In this document: piece after piece, positions 1-7,802 of the stretch
How positions within the stretch are numbered: position 1 is the stretch's first letter
How the letters are laid out: each line of letters starts with the position of its first letter
NCBI RefSeq assembly: GCF_016134045.1
Contig: NZ_CP065915.1
Span: 1,984,001-2,048,000, forward strand
Length of the DNA stretch: 64,000 nt
Reading direction: 5' to 3'
From: Pelagovum pacificum
GTDB taxonomy: Bacteria; Pseudomonadota; Alphaproteobacteria; Rhodobacterales; Rhodobacteraceae
The notes under the pieces: generated by a model
Seen by the model: the letters and a program-made list of their open reading frames with translations, nothing else
Databases searched by the model: none
What the model was told of the DNA's origin: nothing
Position numbers and translations under genes: made by a program

Positions 1-234
1 GTCCAGCCGCGCGCGCTCTATGCCGAGGTGCTGAATGACGAGCAGCGCCATCGCCTGCACCACAACATGGCCGCGGCCATGGGTCCGTGCTCGCAGCCGG
101 TGAAAGAGCGCTGGTATGCCGTGCTCGAGCGGGTGCACCCCGACTACGCCGCCGGTGTCCGCAAGGCGGTCGAAGAGGAAGGCGATGTGAACGCCGTTCC
201 CGTCACCGAGGACACGCCGGTCCACGCCAAGTAA
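1..234 (+). CDS. Catalase (monofunctional haem type), C-terminal end
   Basis: The reading frame is open from the first base, so the gene starts outside the window and only the last 77 residues are present. They read QPRALY, then LNDEQRHRLHHNMAAAM, then VHPDYAAGVRKAV, which is the C-terminal signature of haem catalases, where the tail follows the haem-binding core. The enzyme dismutates hydrogen peroxide to water and oxygen. No catalytic residues lie in the visible part. A strong hairpin terminator follows 26 bases after the stop. I identify the family from memory of the tail motifs. The clade cannot be assigned from this fragment. Confidence 0.75.
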   Translation, partial: VQPRALYAEVLNDEQRHRLHHNMAAAMGPCSQPVKERWYAVLERVHPDYAAGVRKAVEEEGDVNAVPVTEDTPVHAK

Positions 235-260
235 GCGGCGGACCATCGACCATACGGATC

Positions 261-285
261 AGGGCGCCTTCGGGCGCCCTTTTTC
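261..285 (+). terminator. Rho-independent terminator after catalase
   Basis: AGGGCGCC, a TTCG tetraloop and GGCGCCCT form a perfect 8-bp stem, followed by a run of five T. It closes the catalase transcript before the SRPBCC/ArsR unit. Confidence 0.85.
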
Positions 286-309
286 GTCGTTGCGCGGCAC
301 ACGGGATTC

Positions 310-329
310 ATATAAGTCTGAACTTATAT
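310..329. promoter_or_regulatory. Probable ArsR-type operator
   Basis: ATATAAGT and ACTTATAT are perfect 8-bp inverted arms around CTGA, 24 bases before the start of the SRPBCC gene. The AT-rich site stands out in GC-rich surroundings. ArsR-family repressors bind such dyads at their own promoters, and the next operon encodes an ArsR protein. Autorepression is the natural reading. Confidence 0.6.
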
Positions 330-352
330 CAATCTCATCCCGGTATCCTGCC

Positions 353-985
353 ATGGATTTCCAAAAGCACCTCGGCGCAGTCGATCGAACGGTGACGGAG
401 CTTGAGCGCGACGGCGCCCCTGCCCGCGCCGTCAGCCTGACGCGCATCTATCCGACCGATCCGTCCGACCTCTGGGACGCGCTGACTAGCAAGGACCGAC
501 TGCCCCGCTGGTTCGCCCCGGTCGATGGCGACTTCCGACCCGGTGGAAGGTTCAAGATCACCGGCAATGCCGAGGGTGAGATCCTCGAATGCGAGGAACC
601 GCGACTCCTGTCGCTCACCTGGGAATTCGGCGGCGGCATCAGCTGGGTCGACGTTACGCTGTCGCCCGAGGGCGACGCGACGCGCCTGACGCTGGTGCAC
701 ACGGCACCGGTCACGCCGCACTGGGCGCAATTCGGTCCTGGCGCAGTCGGCGTCGGCTGGGACCTCGGGCTGCTGGGGCTTGCTCTGCACGTCGCGGACC
801 CTGACGCCGAAAAACCGGACGAGACCTCGTTCCACACCCTGCCCGAAGGCCGCGCCTTTATCATCGGCAGCGGCGAGGACTGGATCCGGGCAGACGCCGC
901 AGGCGGCGCCACGACGGAGGAGGCCGAGGCGCGGGGCCGTGCAACCATCGCCTTCTACACCGGCGAGCCGCTTCCGGAGAGCTGA
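353..985 (+). CDS. SRPBCC (AHSA1-like) family protein
   Basis: A 210-residue SRPBCC/START-fold protein that should bind a hydrophobic ligand in a helix-grip cavity. Diagnostic segments are VSLTRIYPTDPSDLWDALT (helix entering the fold), LPRWFAPVDGDFRPGGRF, and the central LLSLTWEFGGG-x-VDVTLSPEGDATRLTLVHT strand pair typical of the Aha1/activator-of-Hsp90 C-terminal homologues. I chose the ATG at 353. An upstream in-frame start at 290 would place the operator palindrome inside the gene. The stop overlaps the next gene's start by one base (TGATG), so the two are co-translated. SRPBCC proteins beside an ArsR regulator are common in bacteria. The ligand is unknown. Confidence 0.85.
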   Translation: MDFQKHLGAVDRTVTELERDGAPARAVSLTRIYPTDPSDLWDALTSKDRLPRWFAPVDGDFRPGGRFKITGNAEGEILECEEPRLLSLTWEFGGGISWVDVTLSPEGDATRLTLVHTAPVTPHWAQFGPGAVGVGWDLGLLGLALHVADPDAEKPDETSFHTLPEGRAFIIGSGEDWIRADAAGGATTEEAEARGRATIAFYTGEPLPES

Positions 986-1308
986 TGGAGGCTTTCGACG
1001 TCTTGGGCGACCCGGTCCGCCGCCGCCTTCTGGAGCTTCTGGCGCGGGATGAAGCCGCCTCCGGTGAACTCGTCGAGGTGATCCGGGCGGAGTTCGGGAT
1101 CTCGCAAGCAGCGGTCTCACAGCACCTCAAGGTGCTGCGGGAGAACGGGTTCGCCACCGTCCGCCCTGAAGGCGCGCGCCGGATCTACGCCGTCGATCCC
1201 GCAGCCCTCAGGGACGTGGACGGCTGGCTCGACCAGTTCCGGCATTTCTGGGAGCCGAAGCTCGACGCGCTTGCGACCGAGATCGCGCGCGGCAAGAAAG
1301 CGCGTTAG
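985..1308 (+). CDS. ArsR/SmtB-family transcriptional regulator
   Basis: A 107-residue winged-helix repressor. The N-terminal half reads DVLGDPVRRRLLELLARDEAASGELVEV, then the recognition helix GISQAAVSQHLKVLRENG, then the wing VRPEGARRIYAVDPAAL. The metal-binding cysteine pair of the ArsR/SmtB sensors is absent: there are no cysteines at all. This is the metal-independent subgroup usually paired with an SRPBCC protein. It is translated from an ATG overlapping the SRPBCC stop. The probable target is the palindrome at 310-329. The gene ends tail to tail with the next, sharing four bases. Confidence 0.9.
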   Translation: MEAFDVLGDPVRRRLLELLARDEAASGELVEVIRAEFGISQAAVSQHLKVLRENGFATVRPEGARRIYAVDPAALRDVDGWLDQFRHFWEPKLDALATEIARGKKAR

Positions 1309-2315
1309 CCGATCTTCGGCGCCAGCGAGCCTTGCGCATCGTAGTGACGCCGAAGCCGTTGCAGGGCGATACGCAACACGATCTTGCCCGAGCGCGCGGA
1401 CCAGCCCATCCGACGCTCCGCCTCTTCCATACCTTCGAGGTAGCAACAGCAGCGCAGCGCCACATCGCTGAGGCCGGGGCCGAGGTCCTCGAACGCAGCC
1501 TCGACCCGGGCACGGGCGGCTGTAGCGGGGGTATCCGCAGTCGTGTCATTGCTCGCCGCCATCCGGGAGAGTTCGTAATCCTCGCGCAGCCGCTCGCCGG
1601 CCCGCACGAGATCGCGGTCGAGGAACGGGCCACCGTCCCGGTCCCGGCGCCGCGAGAGGCCGACAAGCGGGCTTTCGGGCAGCGAGATCGGCGTCGCATC
1701 CCGGTGCTGCCGCCGCGCGGAGCGGAACGGACCGGACGAAACCACTTCCGAACGGTCGCGCGCGCGGTTCTCGCGGGCGGCGATCATCTCGCGCAGCGCG
1801 GTGCGCCCGCTCGCCGTGATCCGGTAGCGGGCAATGCGGGCGGCGGGTGCGCCGCTTTCGATCCATTCGTTGAGGGCGAGCACTTGCGCGATGGGGGCAT
1901 CCACGACGGCGAGCCGGTCCGTATCGCCGTCGGCGAGGTCGCGCACGACCACCGCCCGGTCCATCTCCCGCGCAACGGCCAGAACGGCGCCCTGCTCCGC
2001 AAGACGGCGCAGAACGCGCGCCGCCTCGGTCTCGACCGTGTCGAGATCGGGCAGATCGGGGTCCAGCTTATCCACAGGAAGACCAACCACCGCCGAAAGC
2101 CGCTTCAGCGCGCTGTCGACAAGGGGATCGTCCCGCCGGTTCTCCAGCTTGCGGACCTGCCGCAGCACTGTCGAGGCATGGACGTCCTGCTGCCGCGCCA
2201 GCGCGCGGATCGGCGTGCCGGCTTCTGTGTGGGCCAGGTAGTGCCGCACCGGATCGGGCACCCAGTCCGGCAAGTCACTGCTATGACTTATCTTGTCTGC
2301 AACCGGTCCGATCAT
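1305..2315 (-). CDS. Helix-turn-helix protein with C-terminal DUF6456-like domain
   Basis: A 336-residue probable regulator. An N-terminal helix-turn-helix is visible at about residues 20-55 (IRALARQQDVHASTVLRQVRKLE). The C-terminal 130 residues (LVRAGERLREDYELSRM ... RCCCYLEGMEEAERRMGWSARSGKIVLRIALQRLRRHY) match the DUF6456 domain as I remember it. Three consecutive cysteines in RCCCYLEG are conspicuous. I chose the ATG at 2315, which has GGAG about 8 bases upstream. An in-frame TTG at 2408 would add 31 unconvincing residues. It is divergent from the DUF6477 gene, and both are lineage-specific. Targets are unknown. Confidence 0.7.
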   Translation of the reverse strand: MIGPVADKISHSSDLPDWVPDPVRHYLAHTEAGTPIRALARQQDVHASTVLRQVRKLENRRDDPLVDSALKRLSAVVGLPVDKLDPDLPDLDTVETEAARVLRRLAEQGAVLAVAREMDRAVVVRDLADGDTDRLAVVDAPIAQVLALNEWIESGAPAARIARYRITASGRTALREMIAARENRARDRSEVVSSGPFRSARRQHRDATPISLPESPLVGLSRRRDRDGGPFLDRDLVRAGERLREDYELSRMAASNDTTADTPATAARARVEAAFEDLGPGLSDVALRCCCYLEGMEEAERRMGWSARSGKIVLRIALQRLRRHYDAQGSLAPKIG

Positions 2316-2548
2316 CTGTGACTCCGCCCGTATTAACCGCGAGGCGCCGAGTCCGACCTTGACAGGCCCGACCGGCGGGCACAGCCATGGGTTGTAATTC
2401 TTACCCAAGTCTTAACGGACCGTCTGCGTCAACCCATTGTTCATATTAGGTAAACAGTTCCTTCCACAGCGTTCTCCCCAGCTTGTCCACAGGCAACACT
2501 CGCTAAGGTTGCGTATGGTGAGGCCAGTCGATCTGGAAGGAGATTCCC

Positions 2549-2851
2549 ATGCAGGACCTTTTGTCGATGGCGCGATCGCTGCGGCGGCCGGCGCTTCTGG
2601 TGCGGGCGGCCGCCTGCGGTCAGGACGATTACGATCGTGACACCCACCTGCCCCGCATCCTCGGCTGCGCGACCGCGCCGAAGTCCGGCGAGGCGCTGGT
2701 CAAGCTGCTGGATGCGGAGGACGAGGTGAACGCGCGGCGCCTGACCGGCGATGCCGGATGGTCCGCCGCGCGGCATGTCGAGCTGCTCATCGCGATCGCC
2801 GGCGAGGCGGCGCTGCTTGCCGCCGCCTACCGGCCCTCGATCGTGGACTGA
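2549..2851 (+). CDS. DUF6477 family protein
   Basis: A 100-residue soluble protein that begins with MQDLLSMARSLRRPALLVRAA and continues with DDYDRDTHLPRILG and EVNARRLTGDAGWSAARHVELLIAIAGEA. This pattern matches DUF6477, a small family of unknown function that I know only from Rhodobacteraceae. A good ribosome site (AAGGAG) precedes the ATG by 7 bases. It stands alone, divergent from the HTH/DUF6456 gene and convergent with the methyltransferase gene. No signal peptide or membrane segment is visible. Confidence 0.75.
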   Translation: MQDLLSMARSLRRPALLVRAAACGQDDYDRDTHLPRILGCATAPKSGEALVKLLDAEDEVNARRLTGDAGWSAARHVELLIAIAGEAALLAAAYRPSIVD

Positions 2852-2858
2852 GCGTAGC

Positions 2859-4403
2859 TCAGGTGAAGGCGTCCGCCATGCTCGCCTTCTTCTCGGCCAC
2901 GTAGGCGCGCAGCGCCTCTTCGATCGCTGGGTCTATCGGCGGCTTCTGGTAGTCGTTCAGCAGCTTCTCGACCCGCAACGAGGCGAGCTGAACGGAATCG
3001 CGAGCGCCCTCCTCTTCCCACTGCTCATAGGGTTTGTAGTCGAGCACTTCGGTTCGCCAGAACGCCGTCTTGAAGTTCGCCTGCGTGTGCGCGCACCCAA
3101 GGTAGTGACCGCCCGGCCCGACCTCGTAGAGCGCGTCCATCGCCTGCCCCGTCTCGGACATGTCGACGCCCTTGGCGAGCTGGTGCAGCGCCCCGAGCTG
3201 GTCGGCGTCGAGCACGAACTTCTCGAAGCTGGCGACGAGCCCGCCTTCCAGCCAGCCGCAGGCGTGCAGCATGAAGTTCACGCCGGACAGCAGCCCCATG
3301 TTCAACGAGTTCGACGTCTCATAGGCGGCTTGCGCGTCCGGCAGCTTGGAGCCGCAGAACGACCCGGCGGAGCGGTAAGGCAAGCCGAGCCGGCGGGCCA
3401 ACTGCCCCGCGCCATAGGTGATCTGCGCCGCTTCGGGCGTGCCGAAGGTCGGCGCACCGGAGTTCATGTCGATCGAGGTCACAAAGGCGCCGAAGATCAC
3501 CGGCGCGCCCGGACGGATGAGCTGGGAATAGGCGACGCCGGCCAGAACCTCGGCCAGAACCTGCGTCAGCGTCCCCGCAACCGACACCGGCGCCATCGCG
3601 CCGCCGACGATGAAGGGAGAGATGATCGCCGCCTGGTTGTTGGCGGCATAGACCTCGAGCGCGCCCATCATGGTCGAGTCGAAGGTCAGCGGAGAGTTGA
3701 TGTTGATGAGCGAGGTCATCACCGTGTTTTCGGCGACGAACTCCTTGCCGAACAGGATACCGGCCATGTCGACGCTGTCCTGCGCGCGTGACGGTTCGGT
3801 CACCGATCCCATGAACGGCTTGTCCGACAGCGTCATGTGCGCCAGCAGCATGTCGAGGTGGCGCTTGTTCACGGCAATGTCCGTCGGTTCGCACACCGTG
3901 CCGCCAGAGTGGTGCAGCCACTTCGACATGTAGGCGAGTTTCACGAACTTCTCGAAGTCGTCCATCGTGGCATAGCGCCGTCCGCCGAGCGCGTCGCGCA
4001 CGAAGGGCGGTCCGTAGACCGGCGCGAGGACGAGGTTGCGGCCGCCGATCGTCACCGACTTGTTCGGATCGCGGGCGTGCTGGACGAACTGCGACGGCGC
4101 GGTCTTGCAGAGCTCGCGGGCAAGGCCGCGCGGAATGCAGACGCGCTCGCCCTCCACATCGGCGCCGGCAGCGCGCCAGCGGTCGAGGGCGGCGGGATTC
4201 TCGACGAAGTTGACGCCAATCTCCTCGAGCACCGTCTCGGCGTTCGCCTCGATGATCTGGAGCGCTTCCTCGTTCAGGATCTCGAGGTCGGGAATGTTCC
4301 GCTCGATATACTTGGCGGCCTCGATACGGACCGCCGTGCGCTCCGCCCTGCGGGCCGCTCCTCCGCCGCCGCGTCCCCTGCGTGCCGTCCGTGCCTCCGA
4401 CAT
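2859..4403 (-). CDS. Trimethylamine methyltransferase (MttB) family protein, non-pyrrolysine
   Basis: A 514-residue member of the MttB superfamily, which moves a methyl group from a quaternary or tertiary amine to a cognate corrinoid protein. The TIM-barrel body is recognisable from IPDLEILNEEALQIIEANAETVLEEIG, SGGTVCEPTDIAVNKRHLDMLLAHMTLSDKPFMGSV and GPGGHYLGCAHTQANF. The frame has no internal amber codon, so it is not a pyrrolysine enzyme. Non-pyrrolysine relatives include glycine betaine methyltransferase, so a betaine-type substrate is plausible. I chose the ATG at 4403 because AAAGGAG lies 6 bases upstream. The N-terminus has a Gly/Arg-rich tail. No corrinoid protein gene lies within the window. 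Confidence 0.85.
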   Translation of the reverse strand: MSEARTARRGRGGGGAARRAERTAVRIEAAKYIERNIPDLEILNEEALQIIEANAETVLEEIGVNFVENPAALDRWRAAGADVEGERVCIPRGLARELCKTAPSQFVQHARDPNKSVTIGGRNLVLAPVYGPPFVRDALGGRRYATMDDFEKFVKLAYMSKWLHHSGGTVCEPTDIAVNKRHLDMLLAHMTLSDKPFMGSVTEPSRAQDSVDMAGILFGKEFVAENTVMTSLININSPLTFDSTMMGALEVYAANNQAAIISPFIVGGAMAPVSVAGTLTQVLAEVLAGVAYSQLIRPGAPVIFGAFVTSIDMNSGAPTFGTPEAAQITYGAGQLARRLGLPYRSAGSFCGSKLPDAQAAYETSNSLNMGLLSGVNFMLHACGWLEGGLVASFEKFVLDADQLGALHQLAKGVDMSETGQAMDALYEVGPGGHYLGCAHTQANFKTAFWRTEVLDYKPYEQWEEEGARDSVQLASLRVEKLLNDYQKPPIDPAIEEALRAYVAEKKASMADAFT

Positions 4404-4581
4404 GGCCGCTCCTTTCGTGATCCGGTCAGGTGCGTGATACGCGCGTTCCGGGGGCCGCAATGGTGGCTTTGCGTCTTTCCTGGAGCGAAAACGACACGCG
4501 ACCGCGCGGCAGCCCTCGCGCGGCCCTCCGAAGTCGTCGCGGCAGCTTGCGCGGCCCGGGGCGACGGACTAACCAGCCGTC

Positions 4582-6147
4582 ATGGAAAACGCCGCTCACG
4601 ACCGCCTTCTCATCATCGATTTCGGCAGCCAGGTGACCCAGCTGATCGCGCGCCGCCTGCGCGAGCTGTCGGTTTACTGCGAAATCCACCCCTTCCAGAA
4701 CGTCACCGACGCCTTCCTCGACGAGTTCGCGCCGAAGGCGGTGATCCTGTCGGGCGGACCCGCGTCGGTCATCGACGACGGCTCGCCGCGGCCGCCGGCG
4801 AAGGTGTTCGACCTCGGCGTGCCGGTGCTCGGCATCTGCTACGGCCAGCAGGCGATGATGGACATGCTGGGCGGCCGGGTCGAACGCGGCGACGGCACCG
4901 CGGAATTCGGCCGCGCCTTCGTGGAGCGCAAGGGCGACAAGCATCCCGACCTGCTGACCGGCTGGTTCCTCGACGGCCGGGAACAGGTCTGGATGAGCCA
5001 CGGTGACCACGTCGCTGAAATCGCTCCGGGATTCGAGGTGCTCGGCACCTCTCCCGGTGCGCCCTTCGCGATCACCGGTGACCGGGATCGGAACTTCTAC
5101 GCGGTGCAGTTCCACCCCGAAGTGCATCACACGCCGAACGGCCCGACGCTCTACCGCAACTTCGTCGAGCTCGCCGGCTTCAAGGGCGACTGGACCATGG
5201 CCGCCTACAAGGAAGAGGCGATCCGCCTGATCCGCGAACAGGTCGGCGACTCAAAGGTGATCTGCGCGCTGTCCGGCGGCGTCGACAGCTCCGTTGCCGC
5301 GATCCTGATCCACGAGGCGATCGGCGAACAGCTGACCTGTGTCTTCGTCGACCACGGGCTGATGCGGATGAATGAGGCGCAGGAAGTCGTCTCCATGTTC
5401 CGCGAGCATTACAATCTGCCGCTGATCCACGCCGAGGAGTCCGACCGTTTCATCGGAGCGCTCGAGGGGGTCAGCGACCCCGAGGTGAAGCGCAAGACGA
5501 TCGGCGGCCTCTTCATCGACGTCTTCCAGCATTACGCCGACGAGATCGAGGGTGTGAAGTTCCTCGCCCAGGGCACGCTTTATCCCGATGTCATTGAATC
5601 GGTGAGCTTCTCCGGCGGCCCCTCCGTCACGATCAAGAGCCACCACAATGTCGGCGGCCTGCCCGAGAAGATGGGCCTCAAGCTGGTCGAGCCTCTGCGC
5701 GAGCTGTTCAAGGACGAGGTCCGCGCGCTTGGTCGCGAGCTCGGCCTGCCCGAGAGCTTCATCGGCCGGCACCCCTTCCCGGGCCCCGGCCTCGCCATCC
5801 GCTGCCCTGGCGAGATCACCCGTGACAAGCTCGAGATCCTGAGGAAGGCCGACGCGGTCTATATCGACCAGATCCGCAAGCACGGGCTCTATGACGAGAT
5901 CTGGCAGGCCTTCGTGGCAATCCTGCCGGTCCGCACCGTCGGCGTCATGGGCGACGGGCGCACCTACGACTTCGCCTGCGCGCTGCGCGCCGTGACCTCC
6001 GTCGACGGGATGACCGCCGACTACTACCCGTTCAGCCACGAATTCCTCGGCGAGACCGCGACGCGCATCATCAACGAGGTGCGCGGCATCAACCGGGTGA
6101 CCTACGACATCACGAGCAAGCCGCCCGGCACGATCGAGTGGGAATGA
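4582..6147 (+). CDS. guaA: GMP synthase (glutamine-hydrolysing)
   Basis: Makes GMP from XMP, ATP and glutamine, the last step of guanine nucleotide synthesis. The 521-residue length is standard. The N-terminal class I glutamine amidotransferase carries the nucleophile Cys86 in GICYGQQ and the His178/Glu180 pair in FHPE. The ATP pyrophosphatase P-loop is SGGVDSS at about 231-237. The C-terminal dimerisation domain ends in KPPGTIEWE. All key residues are present, so the enzyme should be active. Two genes follow closely (DUF218, then a DMT transporter), and the first begins 7 bases after the stop, which suggests one transcript. Confidence 0.98.
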   Translation: MENAAHDRLLIIDFGSQVTQLIARRLRELSVYCEIHPFQNVTDAFLDEFAPKAVILSGGPASVIDDGSPRPPAKVFDLGVPVLGICYGQQAMMDMLGGRVERGDGTAEFGRAFVERKGDKHPDLLTGWFLDGREQVWMSHGDHVAEIAPGFEVLGTSPGAPFAITGDRDRNFYAVQFHPEVHHTPNGPTLYRNFVELAGFKGDWTMAAYKEEAIRLIREQVGDSKVICALSGGVDSSVAAILIHEAIGEQLTCVFVDHGLMRMNEAQEVVSMFREHYNLPLIHAEESDRFIGALEGVSDPEVKRKTIGGLFIDVFQHYADEIEGVKFLAQGTLYPDVIESVSFSGGPSVTIKSHHNVGGLPEKMGLKLVEPLRELFKDEVRALGRELGLPESFIGRHPFPGPGLAIRCPGEITRDKLEILRKADAVYIDQIRKHGLYDEIWQAFVAILPVRTVGVMGDGRTYDFACALRAVTSVDGMTADYYPFSHEFLGETATRIINEVRGINRVTYDITSKPPGTIEWE

Positions 6148-6154
6148 CCCGCCC

Positions 6155-6811
6155 GTGAGACGCCTCGCCGCCCTCGTCCGCTGGGGGATCGCACTGCTGC
6201 TTCTGAGCGCGACGGTGACAATGGCCTCCGCCTGGGCGACGGTGCGATGCGACCGGCTGATCGGGACGGATGCAGTTTACGAGACAGGTGTCGTCTTGGG
6301 CGCAGGGTTCGTGATGCCACCCGCGCCGGGCCCCGGCAGCCGGGACCGGGCGCTTGCGGGTGTGCGTCTTTACGAGGCCGGCGTCGTGGAGCGGCTGCAT
6401 TTCTCCGGCTCAGCCGGGCGCGGGACGGGGTTTTCGGTCGGTCAGCTGATGGCGGACCTGGCCGTCGAAGACGGTGTGCCGGCTGAGGACATCACGGTAG
6501 AGACCAAGTCGGAATCGACCCTCGAGAACGGCCTCCTCTCCAAGCCGATCATCGCAACTTCGGCCAGCAACCTTCTGATTACCGAAGGTTTTCATCTGAT
6601 CCGCAGCCGCGCCAGCATGGCCTTCGCGGGCCTGCCGGTCGATGGCATGTGCCGCTCCTCCGCCTTTGGCGAGCGCGGGCCGTCCGACATCGCCTGGATG
6701 ATCCTGCGCGAGTCGCTTGCCTGGTGGTTCAACCTCGCCCGTGGCGCGCTCTGGAAGCTCGGCACCGTACTCGGACTGGAGGAGTCGATGCCCGGCTTCC
6801 TGCTGCACTGA
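6155..6811 (+). CDS. DUF218 (YdcF/SanA-like) membrane-anchored protein
   Basis: A 218-residue protein that starts at GTG, 7 bases after guaA. One N-terminal membrane segment (about residues 9-28, WGIALLLLSATVTMASAW) is followed by a periplasmic DUF218 fold: AVYETGVVLGAGF, RALAGVRLYEAGVVERLHFSGS, a central VPAEDITVETKSESTLENGLLS and LLITEGFHLIRSRASMAF. DUF218 proteins (YdcF, SanA, ElyC) are linked to envelope integrity, but their reaction is undefined. The stop overlaps the next ATG by one base (TGATG), so it is co-translated with the DMT transporter. Confidence 0.8.
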   Translation: MRRLAALVRWGIALLLLSATVTMASAWATVRCDRLIGTDAVYETGVVLGAGFVMPPAPGPGSRDRALAGVRLYEAGVVERLHFSGSAGRGTGFSVGQLMADLAVEDGVPAEDITVETKSESTLENGLLSKPIIATSASNLLITEGFHLIRSRASMAFAGLPVDGMCRSSAFGERGPSDIAWMILRESLAWWFNLARGALWKLGTVLGLEESMPGFLLH

Positions 6812-7704
6812 TGGAGGCGACAGCCGCACAAGTGACTCGCGCCGCGCTGTGGATGCTCGGCGCCGTGGTGTCGTTCAGCTCCATGGCGTTGGCGGGCCGC
6901 GCCGTCAGCTTCGAGCTCGATACGTTCGAGATCATGGCCTACCGCTCGATCATCGGCTTCGCCATCGTGGTGAGCGTGCTGACCGCGACCGGCCGGCTGC
7001 ACGTGGTCAAGCGCGATCGCCTCGGCCTCCACGTGGTGCGCAACCTGGCGCACTTCACCGGCCAGAACCTCTGGTTCTTCGCGGTCAGCGTCGCACCGCT
7101 CGCGCAGGTCTTCGCGGTCGAGTTCACCTCGCCGATTTGGGCGCTGTTCCTCGCCGGGCTCATCCTGAAGGAGCGGATCACCGGCACGGCCGTGCTCGCC
7201 GCGATGCTCGGCTTCGTGGGCGTACTGATCGTCGCCCGCCCGAGCGTGGAGACGGTGGATGCCGGAATCATCGCCGCCGCGCTCTGCGCCATCGGGTTCG
7301 GCCTGACGGCGGTCCTCACCCGGCTGCTGACGCGGCACGAGACGGTGTCTTCCATCCTGTTCTGGCTGACCGGGCTTCAGGTGATCTTCGGCCTGGTCTG
7401 CGCGCTGATCGACGGGCAGATGGCCCTGCCGTCGGCGGGGTCCGTGCCGCTGCTGATCCTGATCGGCTGCGCCGGCCTCTCCGCCCACCTCTGCCTGACG
7501 AGCGCGCTCGCCCTCGCCCCGGCGAGCGTGGTGATGCCGATCGACTTCCTGCGTCTTCCGCTAATCGCGATCGCCGGGATGGTGATCTACGCCGAGGCCC
7601 TCGACGGCTGGGTCTTCGTCGGCGGCGCCGTGATCTTCGGAGCGAACTACCTCAACATCGTGAGGAAGAACCGCCGAGCCCCCGCAACAGGTGCGAAAAT
7701 GTGA
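6811..7704 (+). CDS. DMT-family (EamA) transporter
   Basis: A 297-residue inner-membrane protein with about ten hydrophobic helices in two EamA repeats. Typical signatures are AYRSIIGFAIVVSVLTA, FTSPIWALFLAGLILKERI in the first repeat and SVVMPIDFLRLPLIAIAGMVIYAEAL in the second. Family members export or import metabolites, often amino acids. The substrate cannot be read from sequence. The start at 6811 overlaps the DUF218 stop, and the longer frame beginning at 6649 is a shadow of that gene. Two further EamA proteins occur in this window at 9098 and 28771. The three are only distantly alike. Confidence 0.85.
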   Translation: MEATAAQVTRAALWMLGAVVSFSSMALAGRAVSFELDTFEIMAYRSIIGFAIVVSVLTATGRLHVVKRDRLGLHVVRNLAHFTGQNLWFFAVSVAPLAQVFAVEFTSPIWALFLAGLILKERITGTAVLAAMLGFVGVLIVARPSVETVDAGIIAAALCAIGFGLTAVLTRLLTRHETVSSILFWLTGLQVIFGLVCALIDGQMALPSAGSVPLLILIGCAGLSAHLCLTSALALAPASVVMPIDFLRLPLIAIAGMVIYAEALDGWVFVGGAVIFGANYLNIVRKNRRAPATGAKM

Positions 7705-7802
7705 CGCGATAAGCGCCTCGAGGTTGTGACGCGGCGTTAACAATTGACCGGAAAGACCCCTCTGCCGGAATGTCTGACGACAACTTCGGGAGGACCCCAC
7801 TC

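Noticed and set aside
4404..4581. Regulatory element upstream of guaA
   Set aside because: I looked for a purine riboswitch or operator. No conserved pairing or palindrome is visible in this 178-base divergent region.
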